Source: Nocardioides mangrovi
Lineage (GTDB): Bacteria > Actinomycetota > Actinomycetes > Propionibacteriales > Nocardioidaceae
DNA length: 64,000 bases
Direction: 5' to 3'
Assembly (NCBI RefSeq): GCF_020073815.1
Contig: NZ_JAIQZJ010000005.1
Span: forward strand, 1 to 64,000
Shown here: positions 43,102 through 50,899 of the stretch, piece by piece
Position numbering within the stretch: the first letter of the stretch is position 1
Layout: every line of letters starts with the position of its first letter
The notes under the pieces: generated by a model
The model's database searches: none
Seen by the model: only the letters and a program-made list of their open reading frames with translations
What the model was told of the DNA's origin: nothing
Program-made: the position numbers and the translations under genes

Positions 43102-44559
43102 TCAGTACGCGCCGCGAGAGCCGAAGACGGCGCCGACCGTGCGGCCGAGGATCGAGAGGTCCTGGAGCATCGACCAGTTGTCGACGTAGTAGAGGTCGAG
43201 GCGGATGGCCTCCTCGAGGCTCAGCTCACTGCGCCCGGAGACCTGCCACAGACCGGTCATGCCGGGGCGGACCCGGAGCCGCCGGATCATCGGACCTTCG
43301 TAGAGGGCGACCTCTCGAGCGACCTGGGGACGCGGGCCGACCAGGCTCATGTCACCCCGCAGCACGTTGAAGAGCTGCGGCAGCTCGTCCACGGAGTAGC
43401 GGCGCAGCCACCTGCCGGGCTTGGTGATCCGCGGGTCTTCCTTCATCTTGAAGAGCAGCGCCGTCTGACCGGTGTCCTCCTGCAGCTTGGCCACGAGAGC
43501 CTCCGCGTTGAGAACCATGCTGCGGAACTTCAGGCACTGGAACTCGGCGCCGTCGCGCCCGATCCGCGTGTGGCTGAAGAACACGGAGCCTCGGTCGAAC
43601 ATCTTGATGCGCAGGGCCGCGAAGACCAGCAGCGGGCTGAACGCCATGATCAGGGCGATCGAGCCGACGATGTCGAAGAGCCGCTTGCCCCACCGGACGG
43701 CGTCCGTCGAGCGCGGTGGGTCGATGTGCATGAGTGGAAGTCCGCCGACAGGTCGGACCTGGATGCGCTCACCAGAGACGTCCGTGACGCTGGGGGCGAC
43801 GACGACCTTGACATCGGCCTTCTCCAGGTCCCAGACGATCCGTCGGAGCTGACCGGCCGACGAGAGCGCGCCGCCGGCGAAGAACACGACGTCGACACCG
43901 GTCCGGCGCACGACGTCGGTCACGTTCTCGGCTGTGCCGAGGACCGGAACACCCGCATGGGTCTCACTGCCAGGGGTGTCTGCCGGGATGGCCGCGCCGA
44001 CCACGTGGTAGCCGAGCCAGGTCTCACGGGACAGTACGGCGGCCACCTCGTCGACGTGGCGCCGAGACCCGGCGATCAGGACCTGGTGCTGGAGGTAGCC
44101 CTGGCGACGAGCCTGGTGGATCGCTCGGCGCAGCAGGAAGCGGCCCAGCAGCAGAACCGGAATGCCGAAGACGAAGAGCAGCACGAAGAAGCCGCGGGAC
44201 ATCGAGAACTTGGCGAGGTAGCACGCGACTCCGACGAGTCCAGCGGTCACGAGGCTGGCGTTGAAGACCCGCTTGTACTCGTCAGTGCCCGCGCCGAAGG
44301 CGTCCTCCCGGTAGCCGCCGAACGCGGCGATGAGGAGCAGCCAGCCGATGCCGATCAGGGGACCTGCGACCATGACCGACGAGGACACGTCGGCGGGGTC
44401 GTCGAAGATGCCGAGGTGCTGCCGCCCCGAGATGCCGACCAGCTCGGCACCCGCCACGACGGCTGCGTCCAGGATCAGTGCGGAGGCAGGCAGGTAGCGC
44501 AACGCCCTGCTGGGGGGGCCGATCGTGGTCCCCGTCTGCCGTACCGAGAGAAGTGTCAT
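43102..44559 (-). CDS. Polyprenyl-phosphate sugar phosphotransferase (priming)
   Basis: A 485-residue initiating transferase of the WbaP/CpsE type that loads the first sugar-phosphate on undecaprenyl phosphate. Four N-terminal membrane segments are followed by a CoA-binding-like fold (QVLIAGSRRHVDEV), a fifth membrane helix (LFDIVGSIALIMAFSPLLV) and the catalytic bacterial sugar transferase domain with CLKFRSM, YSVDELPQLFNVLRGDMSLVGPRP and RPGMTGLWQVSGRS. The ATG at 44559 (MTLLSVRQTG) is preferred because the longer reading adds an Arg-rich stretch not seen in the family. Confidence 0.92.
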   Translation of the reverse strand: MTLLSVRQTGTTIGPPSRALRYLPASALILDAAVVAGAELVGISGRQHLGIFDDPADVSSSVMVAGPLIGIGWLLLIAAFGGYREDAFGAGTDEYKRVFNASLVTAGLVGVACYLAKFSMSRGFFVLLFVFGIPVLLLGRFLLRRAIHQARRQGYLQHQVLIAGSRRHVDEVAAVLSRETWLGYHVVGAAIPADTPGSETHAGVPVLGTAENVTDVVRRTGVDVVFFAGGALSSAGQLRRIVWDLEKADVKVVVAPSVTDVSGERIQVRPVGGLPLMHIDPPRSTDAVRWGKRLFDIVGSIALIMAFSPLLVFAALRIKMFDRGSVFFSHTRIGRDGAEFQCLKFRSMVLNAEALVAKLQEDTGQTALLFKMKEDPRITKPGRWLRRYSVDELPQLFNVLRGDMSLVGPRPQVAREVALYEGPMIRRLRVRPGMTGLWQVSGRSELSLEEAIRLDLYYVDNWSMLQDLSILGRTVGAVFGSRGAY

Positions 44560-44766
44560 CCGCCTACCCAACAGCCGTCGTCGCGAGGCTGGCGCCTCGC
44601 TCCCCGTCAACAACCGTCCCTGATCATCCCTTGTCCGTCGAGAGCCCGTCCGGGCTATTGGTAAAGAGAATCGCAAGAGATTGTTACGGGAAGCGAATCG
44701 GGCGGCATCGGGCAGATTTCAGCCGCTCGGCGTTTCGACTGGGGTGGCCCAGGTCACACTGCAGGC

Positions 44767-44919
44767 ATGACGATCCTGCCGGTGGCGCTCGGGGTGGCGC
44801 TCGCGTGGTGCGCCGTCACGCTGCCGCTCGCGGTTGCGGTCGGCCGGGCGTTCCGGGACGGCTCCCGCGAAGCGGGGCCGGATCAGGAGGCGGCGGCGGT
44901 CGGGGCGCTGCTCTCGTAG
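44767..44919 (+). CDS. Possible small single-pass membrane peptide
   Basis: A 50-residue frame MTILPVALGVALAWCAV... with one hydrophobic helix followed by a polar tail. The last 37 bases overlap the convergent tiny gene at 44883. There is no strong ribosome-binding site, and I do not recognise it. It is listed because the composition is that of a membrane peptide. Confidence 0.3.
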   Translation: MTILPVALGVALAWCAVTLPLAVAVGRAFRDGSREAGPDQEAAAVGALLS

Positions 44920-45023
44920 AGGTCCCACGCACCGAGCGCCTCGGGGTGGATGCCCATCGCTGCGCACCAGCTCTCGAACGGGGTGGTCAGGCGCTCCGGC
45001 TCAGCGGTGAAGTCGATGATCAC
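44883..45023 (-). CDS. Tiny paralogous protein A (TPFExWC family)
   Basis: A 46-residue acidic protein containing LTTPFESWCAAMGIHPEALG followed by AWDLYE. The start is GTG at 45023, preceded by GGAGGGAG with a 7-base spacer. It shares T-P-F-E-x-W-C, a P-E about ten residues later and A-W-x-L-[YF]-E with the tiny gene at 46586, 1.6 kb away on the same strand. I know no family for it. The size and the single Cys in a conserved WC pair suggest a small binding or regulatory protein. It is divergent from the ArsR operon. Confidence 0.62.
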   Translation of the reverse strand: MIIDFTAEPERLTTPFESWCAAMGIHPEALGAWDLYESSAPTAAAS

Positions 45024-45127
45024 GACGTGTCTCCCTCCGTGGATGTAGGCCCCCGATCGGTGGGTCGACCGCCGACCTGAGGTGTTTTCCCGAACTTTCT
45101 CCACCTCATGCATCGGCCGCCGGTCGG

Positions 45128-45173
45128 TTGACCTTGAGGCGCGAGCGGCCTAGCGTTGTCAACCAATTGGTTG
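45128..45173 (+). promoter_or_regulatory. ArsR-operon promoter with palindromic operator
   Basis: TTGACC (45128-45133), a 17-base spacer and TAGCGT (45151-45156) form a near-consensus promoter. A perfect 14-base palindrome CAACCAATTGGTTG (45160-45173) covers the predicted start site, 10 bases before the ATG. This is the expected layout for autorepression by the ArsR protein encoded immediately downstream. Confidence 0.8.
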
Positions 45174-45183
45174 AGGAGGGCGG

Positions 45184-45531
45184 ATGTCCGATCAGCTGTC
45201 CCGCGCGTTCCAGGCGATGGCCGACCCGACCCGGCGCGACATCGTCGCCCGGCTCGCCGTGAGCGGCGATGCCACGGTCGGCGAGATCGCGGCGCCGTAC
45301 GACGTGAGCCTGCAGGCGGTCTCGAAGCACCTCAAGGTGCTCGAGGACGCCGGGCTGGTCACCCGCAGCCGCGACGCGCAGCGGCGGCCGGTGCACCTGG
45401 AGGCCGGGGTCCTCGACCTGATGACGGGCTGGATCGAGCGCTACCGGCAGCAGGCCGAGGAGCGGTACGCCCGCCTCGACGCCCTGCTCGCCGCCACCGA
45501 GGAGGAGACCCTGGGGAGGGGAGCATCATGA
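45184..45531 (+). CDS. ArsR-family repressor
   Basis: A 115-residue winged-helix repressor: FQAMADPTRRDIVARLA, VGEIAAPYDVSLQAVSKHLKVLEDAGLVTRSR, then a C-terminal helix with MTGWIERYRQQAEERYARLDALL. It is the subtype paired with an AHSA1-domain protein rather than a metal-sensing ArsR, since no Cys cluster is visible. It overlaps the next gene by 4 bases (ATGA). The promoter carries a matching palindrome. Confidence 0.9.
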   Translation: MSDQLSRAFQAMADPTRRDIVARLAVSGDATVGEIAAPYDVSLQAVSKHLKVLEDAGLVTRSRDAQRRPVHLEAGVLDLMTGWIERYRQQAEERYARLDALLAATEEETLGRGAS

Positions 45532-46016
45532 GCACCACGAGGAACATGACGCAGATCGAGGCGGTGCCGGACCTTCCGGTCATCCGCATCACCCGCGAGT
45601 TCGACGCGCCACGCGAGCGCGTCTTCCTCGCTCATGTCGACCGGGAGCTGTTCATCCAGTGGATCGGCCCGCGCAGCGTCGGCACCACGGTCACCGACTG
45701 GGACGCCCGGACCGGTGGCCGCTACGCCTACCGCAACACGCGCCCCACCGATGGCCTCGACACCGGCTTCTACGGCTCCTTCCACGAGGTCCGTGAGCCG
45801 GAGCGGATCGTGCAGACGTTCACGTGGGAGGGTGCTCCCGACGGCGTGAGCCTCGAGACGGTGACCTTCGCCGAGCTCCCGGGCGGCCGGTGCCGGATCG
45901 TCGCCACCTCCGTCGTGGAGACGATCGAGGGACGCGACGCCATCCTGGCGAGCGGGATGGATGTCGGCGTCAAGGAGGGCTTCGAGAAGCTCGACGGGCT
46001 GCTGGAGGGACGATGA
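45528..46016 (+). CDS. SRPBCC/AHSA1-domain protein
   Basis: A 162-residue START-like lipid- or ligand-binding protein: IRITREFDAPRERVFLAHVDRELFIQWIGP, GGRYAYRNT, FYGSFHEVREPERIVQTF and a C-terminal GMDVGVKEGFEKLDGLL, all typical of AHSA1/CalC members paired with ArsR genes. The ligand is unknown. It is coupled by 4-base overlaps to the genes on both sides. Confidence 0.9.
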   Translation: MSTTRNMTQIEAVPDLPVIRITREFDAPRERVFLAHVDRELFIQWIGPRSVGTTVTDWDARTGGRYAYRNTRPTDGLDTGFYGSFHEVREPERIVQTFTWEGAPDGVSLETVTFAELPGGRCRIVATSVVETIEGRDAILASGMDVGVKEGFEKLDGLLEGR

Positions 46017-46573
46017 CCCCGGCCGTGCACCACCGCAGCGTCGCCGCCGACTTCACGGATCGGGTGCTCGGCACGACGGACTGGGACGCCCCGACGCCGG
46101 TCGACGGCTGGGTGGCGCGCGACGTCGTCGACCACCTCGTCACCTGGCTGCCGGAGCTGCTCGTGTCCCGGTCGCTGCCTCGACTGGCGTCGGCTCCGGT
46201 GCCTGACGGAGATCCGGTCGCGGTATGGCAGGCCCACGCGGCGGCCGTGCAGGCGCTGCTGGAGAGCCCCGACGCGGCCGTCGACGTCGTCGATCCCCAC
46301 CTCGGCGGCCGGACGCTGGGCGAGATGGTCGACCAGATCTACACCGCCGACGTCTTCATGCACACCTGGGACCTGGCCCGGGCCACCGGTCAGGACGCTA
46401 CGCTGGACGACGAGACCTGCGCGGCACTGCTCGCCGGGATGGAGCAGATGGAGGACGCGATCCGGGCGAGCGGCCAGTTCGGCGCGCGGGTCGAGGTCTC
46501 GGCCGGCGCCGACGCGCAGACCCGGATGATCGCGTTCATCGGGCGCGACCCGGAATGGCGACCGCCTCGCTGA
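46013..46573 (+). CDS. TIGR03086-type DinB-like/mycothiol-dependent enzyme
   Basis: A 186-residue protein of the DinB/MDMPI-N fold: WDAPTPVDGWVARDVVDHLVTWLPELL with the first His, and QIYTADVFMHTWDLARATGQD with the HxxDxxxA motif. Family members are often mycothiol-dependent isomerases or transferases with a bound metal. It forms an operon with the ArsR and SRPBCC genes, as in other actinobacteria, suggesting a small detoxification unit. Confidence 0.82.
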   Translation: MTPAVHHRSVAADFTDRVLGTTDWDAPTPVDGWVARDVVDHLVTWLPELLVSRSLPRLASAPVPDGDPVAVWQAHAAAVQALLESPDAAVDVVDPHLGGRTLGEMVDQIYTADVFMHTWDLARATGQDATLDDETCAALLAGMEQMEDAIRASGQFGARVEVSAGADAQTRMIAFIGRDPEWRPPR

Positions 46574-46585
46574 CCTGCCGGGCGC

Positions 46586-46723
46586 TCAGGCGGCGCCGCG
46601 GAGCGACTGCGCGAGCTCGAAGAGTGGCCAGGCGTCCGGGTCCTCCGGGCTGAGGTGCACGCGCTCGCACCAGAGCTCGAACGGGGTGGCGAGCGGGGTG
46701 TCGTCGTAGTCCGAGAGGTGCAC
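46586..46723 (-). CDS. Tiny paralogous protein B (TPFExWC family)
   Basis: A 45-residue protein containing LATPFELWCERVHLSPEDPD followed by AWPLFE. It aligns without gaps to the tiny protein at 44883 over T-P-F-E-x-W-C ... P-E ... A-W-x-L-[YF]-E. The start is GTG at 46723, with an AAAGGA box 8 bases upstream and a good promoter at 46753-46780, so it is very likely expressed. The function is unknown. Confidence 0.68.
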   Translation of the reverse strand: MHLSDYDDTPLATPFELWCERVHLSPEDPDAWPLFELAQSLRGAA

Positions 46724-46752
46724 GGCGGAGTCCTTTCGCGGGCGATGCGAAA

Positions 46753-46780
46753 AGACTAGCAATTAGATAGACAAAGTCAA
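46753..46780 (-). promoter_or_regulatory. Promoter of tiny gene B
   Basis: On the minus strand TTGACT (46775-46780) and TAGTCT (46753-46758) are separated by 16 bases in a clearly A/T-rich stretch. The -35 box overlaps the galE stop codon. Confidence 0.7.
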
Positions 46781-47742
46781 GAAGATCGCGCCTGTCGGGC
46801 CTCCCAGGCGCTCGCAACCATCGAGCGGAGGTCGTGGCGCATCTGCCACTCGAGGTCCCGGGCGGCGAGCTCGCCGCTGGCGACGATGCGGGCGGGGTCG
46901 CCGGGGCGGCGGTCCTTGAGCTCCGGCTCGAAGTCGATGCCGGTGACCTCGCGGACGGTGTCCATGATCTGCCGCACCGACACACCCTCGCCGCTGCCGA
47001 GGTTGTAGACCGGCTCGAGGGTGTCGCCCGCGAGCAGCCGGCGGGCCGCGACCACGTGCGCGAGCGCGAGGTCGGAGACGTGGACGTAGTCACGGACGCA
47101 GGTGCCGTCCGGCGTCGGGTAGTCGGTGCCGTTGATGCTCGGCGTCCGGCCGTCCGCGAGCGCGTCGAAGACGAGCGGGAAGAGGTTGTGCGGGCTGGTG
47201 TCGGCCAGCTCCGGGGTGCCCGAGCCGACGACGTTGAAGTAGCGCAGCGAGGTGTGCCGCAGCCCGTGAGCCCGACCGGTGTCGCGGATGATCCACTCGT
47301 CGACGAGCTTGCTCACGCCGTACGGCGACTCCGGGTTGGTCGGCGTGGCCTCGGTGACCACGTCGACGTCGGGCGTGCCGAACGTGGCGGCGCTCGAGGA
47401 GAAGACGAGCGGCTTCACGCCCGCCTCGTTCATCGCCCACAGCAGCTCGATGGTGCCGGTGAGGTTCTGCTGGTAGGTCGTGATCGGCTTGGACACCGAG
47501 ACGCCGGCGTACTTGAAGCCCGCGAGGTGGATGACGCCCTCGACGGCGTGCTCGCGCAGCGCGGCCAGCACGGCCTCGCCGTCGGTCGTGGTGGCGCGGA
47601 CGAAGGGGACGTCGTCGGGGACGTAGTCGGCGTGACCTGAGGCCAGGCTGTCCAGCACGACAGGCTTCATGTCGGCCTCGTGCAGCGCCTTGACGACGTG
47701 TGACCCGATGTAGCCCGCTCCTCCGGTGACCAGCCAGCTCAT
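46777..47742 (-). CDS. galE: UDP-glucose 4-epimerase
   Basis: A 321-residue SDR interconverting UDP-glucose and UDP-galactose. NAD motif TGGAGYIGSHVVKAL, then IHLAGFKYAGVSVSKPITTYQQNL, SSSAATFG, catalytic SPYGVSKLVDEW and LRYFNVVGS...LFPLVFDAL...YPTPDGTCVRDYVHVSDLA, the GalE-specific block. The start has an AGAGGGA box. It may supply galactose to surface glycans, but it is also a general enzyme. Confidence 0.93.
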   Translation of the reverse strand: MSWLVTGGAGYIGSHVVKALHEADMKPVVLDSLASGHADYVPDDVPFVRATTTDGEAVLAALREHAVEGVIHLAGFKYAGVSVSKPITTYQQNLTGTIELLWAMNEAGVKPLVFSSSAATFGTPDVDVVTEATPTNPESPYGVSKLVDEWIIRDTGRAHGLRHTSLRYFNVVGSGTPELADTSPHNLFPLVFDALADGRTPSINGTDYPTPDGTCVRDYVHVSDLALAHVVAARRLLAGDTLEPVYNLGSGEGVSVRQIMDTVREVTGIDFEPELKDRRPGDPARIVASGELAARDLEWQMRHDLRSMVASAWEARQARSS

Positions 47743-47826
47743 GCCTGTCCCTCTCTGTCCGCCTGTCGGTGCCGTCGAGGATAGTCAGAGGTGGCCCCGG
47801 TGCTGGGGGCGCCTAGGGTGGCTCGT

Positions 47827-48603
47827 ATGCCTGCTCGGACCCTCGGCTGCCTGCTCGCCGTCCTGATCGGCCTCACGCTCGCTCCGGCGGCGGCGTACGC
47901 CGAGCACCCGGACGGCGTGGCCGCCCGGCAGGCGAAGCCGCTCGCGGGCCGGCTCGTCGTGCTCGACCCGGGCCACCAGCTCGGCAATCACAACTACCCG
48001 CGGCAGATCAACCGCCAGGTACCCGCCGGCGGCTTTACGAAGCCCTGCAACACCACGGGTACGGCGACCAACGGCGGCTACCCGGAGGCGACGCTCACCT
48101 GGCAGGTGGCCCGACTGGTCCGTGCCCGGCTGGTCGCGCTCGGCGCGAAGGTGATGATGACCCGGCACAGCAATCGCCAGGACCGGTGGGGTCCCTGCGT
48201 CGACGTCCGCGGCCGCGACGGCAACAAGCGGAAGGCCGACCTCAAGATCAGCATCCACGGCGACGGGTCGTACACCGCCGGCGCCCGGGGCTTCCACGTG
48301 ATCGCGCCGACCGACCGGCGCCCCTGGACCCACGACATCTACCGCTCGTCGAAGCGGCTCGCCGTGGACACCCGGGCCGCCCTGCGCCACCGCGGACTGC
48401 GGGTCGCCAACTACATCGCCGGCGGCGACGGCCTCGACTTCCGCTCCGACCTCGGCACCCTCAACCTCTCGAACATCCCGACCGTGATGGTCGAGCTCGG
48501 CAACATGCGCAACCCGACCGACGCGCGCCGGATGACGTCCCGCGACGGCCGGGCGCGCTACGCCCGCGGGCTGGTCGGCGGCGTACGCCGCTTTCTGGAG
48601 TGA
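47827..48603 (+). CDS. Secreted N-acetylmuramoyl-L-alanine amidase (Amidase_3)
   Basis: A 258-residue precursor with a Sec signal peptide (cut after AAAYA, near residue 25) and one zinc amidase domain. Zinc and catalytic residues are visible: LDPGHQLG, GGYPEATLTWQVA, KISIHGDGSY and the terminal MVELGNMRNPTDA. It cleaves the peptide stem from peptidoglycan. The ATG at 47827 lies 7 bases after TAGGGT (47814-47819), so it is probably leaderless. Confidence 0.92.
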   Translation: MPARTLGCLLAVLIGLTLAPAAAYAEHPDGVAARQAKPLAGRLVVLDPGHQLGNHNYPRQINRQVPAGGFTKPCNTTGTATNGGYPEATLTWQVARLVRARLVALGAKVMMTRHSNRQDRWGPCVDVRGRDGNKRKADLKISIHGDGSYTAGARGFHVIAPTDRRPWTHDIYRSSKRLAVDTRAALRHRGLRVANYIAGGDGLDFRSDLGTLNLSNIPTVMVELGNMRNPTDARRMTSRDGRARYARGLVGGVRRFLE

Positions 48604-48609
48604 TGGTCC

Positions 48610-48702
48610 TCAGCGGGTGAGGAGCAGCACGACGCCGACTGCGCCGGCGGCCCAGACGGCCAGGCCGGTGCCGACCAGGACCCAGATGCTCGTGTCGGAC
48701 AT
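48610..48702 (-). CDS. Possible 30-residue membrane peptide
   Basis: MSDTSIWVLVGTGLAVWAAG is followed by GVVLLLTR and a stop, a single hydrophobic helix with short polar ends. It lies between the amidase and the lipoprotein genes on the opposite strand. No family is known, and it is supported only by composition. Confidence 0.35.
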   Translation of the reverse strand: MSDTSIWVLVGTGLAVWAAGAVGVVLLLTR

Positions 48703-48807
48703 GCGGGAAGAAGTCTCGGCTGAGTCCACGGCCAGGACGCTACGTGTGACTGGACCCTCGCACTGTCGGCTTGCTGACACTTCACCCCTGTGCGGTTGAA
48801 TGGACAC

Positions 48808-49251
48808 ATGAAGCGGCGGTTCGTGGCGGCGGTGGCCGGCGTGGTGCTCGGGCTCGGGGCCGTGACGGCGTGCACCGGGAGCGACGAGTCGAGCGACGGG
48901 GGCACGGCGAGCGGCGATCCAGGGGCGCCGGTTGCGACCATGAACGCGGATGGTCTGCCGGCGGACTACCCGCGCGACCAGGCGCCGTTGGTGACCGGTG
49001 GCGAGGTCACGAGCGTGGAGGCGCACGGCGCCAAGAGCTACGACGTGACGATGCTCGTGGACGGCGCCCCGGCCGAGGTCGTGCCGAAGGCCGTCGATCT
49101 GCTGACCGGGGCCGGGTGGACCGTGCAGACGGGTACATCTGACCCGGCAGAGGCCGCCCAGGTGCTGCGCGACGGCAAGGGGTTGGCCATCATCACCAAC
49201 TCCGCCAAGGAAGACCAGACGTCGCTCTCGTACACGATCAAGCTGCCCTGA
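48808..49251 (+). CDS. Putative lipoprotein
   Basis: A 147-residue precursor with a lipoprotein signal peptide: MKRR, a hydrophobic core and lipobox VTAC (Cys22), followed by a Ser/Gly/Asp linker. The mature domain of about 100 residues alternates strands and helices (EVTSVEAHGAKSYDVTMLV, VVPKAVDLLTGAGWTVQTG). I do not recognise the family. It is followed by two palindromic repeats. Confidence 0.75.
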   Translation: MKRRFVAAVAGVVLGLGAVTACTGSDESSDGGTASGDPGAPVATMNADGLPADYPRDQAPLVTGGEVTSVEAHGAKSYDVTMLVDGAPAEVVPKAVDLLTGAGWTVQTGTSDPAEAAQVLRDGKGLAIITNSAKEDQTSLSYTIKLP

Positions 49252-49270
49252 GGCCGACTCTCGGCGTACG

Positions 49271-49372
49271 GGGTTTCGAGGCTCAGGCGCCAGAGCGCCT
49301 TCGCACCTCAACCGCCGGCTGTGCGGGGTTTTCGAGGCTCGTCGCTGGCGCTCCTCGCACCTCAACCACCGG
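49271..49372 (-). repeat. Palindromic repeat copies 10-11 between convergent genes
   Basis: Two near-complete copies at 49271-49318 and 49326-49372, both oriented with their GGTGGTTGAGG end to the right. They fill the gap between the lipoprotein gene and the convergent TetR gene, the position of a bidirectional terminator. Confidence 0.85.
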
Positions 49373-49377
49373 GAGCG

Positions 49378-50001
49378 TCAGTCGACGAGGATCCCCTCGA
49401 GGATCACGCCGATGACGTCCCGGACGCGGTCCTCGATCTCCTCCTCCGTGGGCTCGTGCTGCTCCAGGCGGCGGCCGAGGGCGAAGAAGAGGCCGGCGCC
49501 GTAGATCAGGTCGGTGACCGCGGTCGGGGTGAGCTCCTTGGTCCGCTCGCCGCGGGCGGCCGCCCGGTCGAAGATCGTGGTGATCACGTGGCGGTGGACG
49601 GTGCCGACCTCCTGGGTGAACTGCCCGAGCTTCTCGGTGGTGCTCGCGGAGTCCATCACGACCCGGAAGTTGGCCCAGCCCTCGGAGCTGGTCAGGTTGT
49701 GGAAGATGTTCGACGCGAGCGCCGTCAGGTCCCCGACCAGGGTGCCGGTGTCGACGACCGCGACCTGCTGGCTGCGCAGGCGTACGGCGTCGGTCAGCAG
49801 CGAGTCCTTGTCGTGCCAGCGAAGGTAGACCGTCGACTTCCCCACGCCCGCGCGGCGCGCCACGGCGTCCATGGTGAAGCCGGCCCAGCCGTGCTCGGTG
49901 TACTCCTCCAGCGCCGCGTGCAGGATCTTGTCCTCCACCCCCGGTGATCGCGGGCGTCCCCGCGCGCGGCGTACCGGCTCTACTTCCCCGTCCCCCGTCA
50001 T
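49378..50001 (-). CDS. TetR/AcrR-family regulator
   Basis: A 207-residue repressor with an N-terminal HTH (ILHAALEEYTEHGWAGFTMDAVARRAGVGKSTVYLRWHDKD) after a basic RRARGRPR arm, and a helical ligand domain. It is clearly paralogous to the TetR at 54743, which has the same GVGKSTVYLRWxDK stretch. It is divergent from gpgS with 67 bases between, so it may control that gene. The ligand is unknown. Confidence 0.87.
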   Translation of the reverse strand: MTGDGEVEPVRRARGRPRSPGVEDKILHAALEEYTEHGWAGFTMDAVARRAGVGKSTVYLRWHDKDSLLTDAVRLRSQQVAVVDTGTLVGDLTALASNIFHNLTSSEGWANFRVVMDSASTTEKLGQFTQEVGTVHRHVITTIFDRAAARGERTKELTPTAVTDLIYGAGLFFALGRRLEQHEPTEEEIEDRVRDVIGVILEGILVD

Positions 50002-50068
50002 GCTCGCATTAGAACAGCAGACACACGCCGTCGGAATAGCCCGAACAGGGGAGGTAGCCTCGGGTCTC

Positions 50069-50899
50069 GTGCCGGCGACCTTCCACTGGAGCGACTGGTC
50101 GCTGACGGACCTCGTCGCGGCCAAGGGCGCCCACCGGGTCAGCCTGGTGGTCCCGGCCCGCAACGAGGCGGCCACGGTCGGCGACGTCGTGGCGAAGGTC
50201 CGCGCGGCCCTCGTGGACACCGTCGCGCTGGTCGACGAGATCGTGGTGATCGACTCCGACTCCACCGACGACACGTACGCCGTCGCCGCCGACGCCGGCG
50301 CGATCGTCCACCGCTCCGCGGAGATCCGCCCCGACCTCGGCACCCGCCCGGGCAAGGGCGAGGCGATGTGGAAGTCGATGTTCGTGACCTCCGGGGAGCT
50401 CGTCGTCTTCATGGACGCCGACCTGCTCGACTGGGACACCCACTTCGTCCCGGGGCTCCTCGGGCCGCTGCTGACCCGTCCGGAGGTCGAGCTGGTCAAG
50501 GGCTTCTACGAGCGGCCGATGGGCTCCGGCGACGGCGCCGTCCCCTTCGAGGGCGGGCGGGTGACCGAGCTCGTCGCACGCCCGCTCATCCACCTGCTTT
50601 TCCCCCATCTGAACGAGCTGCACCAGCCGCTCGCGGGGGAGTGGGCGGTACGCCGCACCCTCTTCGAGGGGCTGCGGGTGCCGCACGGGTACGCCGTGGA
50701 GCTGGCCGCGCTGGTCGACACCGAGCGCAGCCGCGGGATCGACGCGATCGCGCAGGTCGACCTCGGCGTACGCGCGCACCGGCACCAGTCGCTGCGCGAC
50801 CTGACCGGCATGGCGACCGAGATCATGGCGGTCGCCCTCGCCCGCACCGGCGCCGGCCCGGCCGTCGACGAGCGCCCACCGGTGGAGGAGGTGCGATGA
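50069..50899 (+). CDS. gpgS: Glucosyl-3-phosphoglycerate synthase
   Basis: A 276-residue GT81 enzyme that transfers glucose from UDP-glucose to 3-phosphoglycerate, the first step to glucosylglycerate and methylglucose lipopolysaccharide. GT-A features: VSLVVPARNEAATVGDVV, IVVIDSDSTDDT with the metal-binding DSD, MDADLLDWDTHFV and LAGEWAVRR...YAVELAALVDT. The GTG at 50069 lies 8 bases after TAGCCT. It overlaps folP by 4 bases, the same pairing as folP2-gpgS in mycobacteria. Confidence 0.9.
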   Translation: MPATFHWSDWSLTDLVAAKGAHRVSLVVPARNEAATVGDVVAKVRAALVDTVALVDEIVVIDSDSTDDTYAVAADAGAIVHRSAEIRPDLGTRPGKGEAMWKSMFVTSGELVVFMDADLLDWDTHFVPGLLGPLLTRPEVELVKGFYERPMGSGDGAVPFEGGRVTELVARPLIHLLFPHLNELHQPLAGEWAVRRTLFEGLRVPHGYAVELAALVDTERSRGIDAIAQVDLGVRAHRHQSLRDLTGMATEIMAVALARTGAGPAVDERPPVEEVR

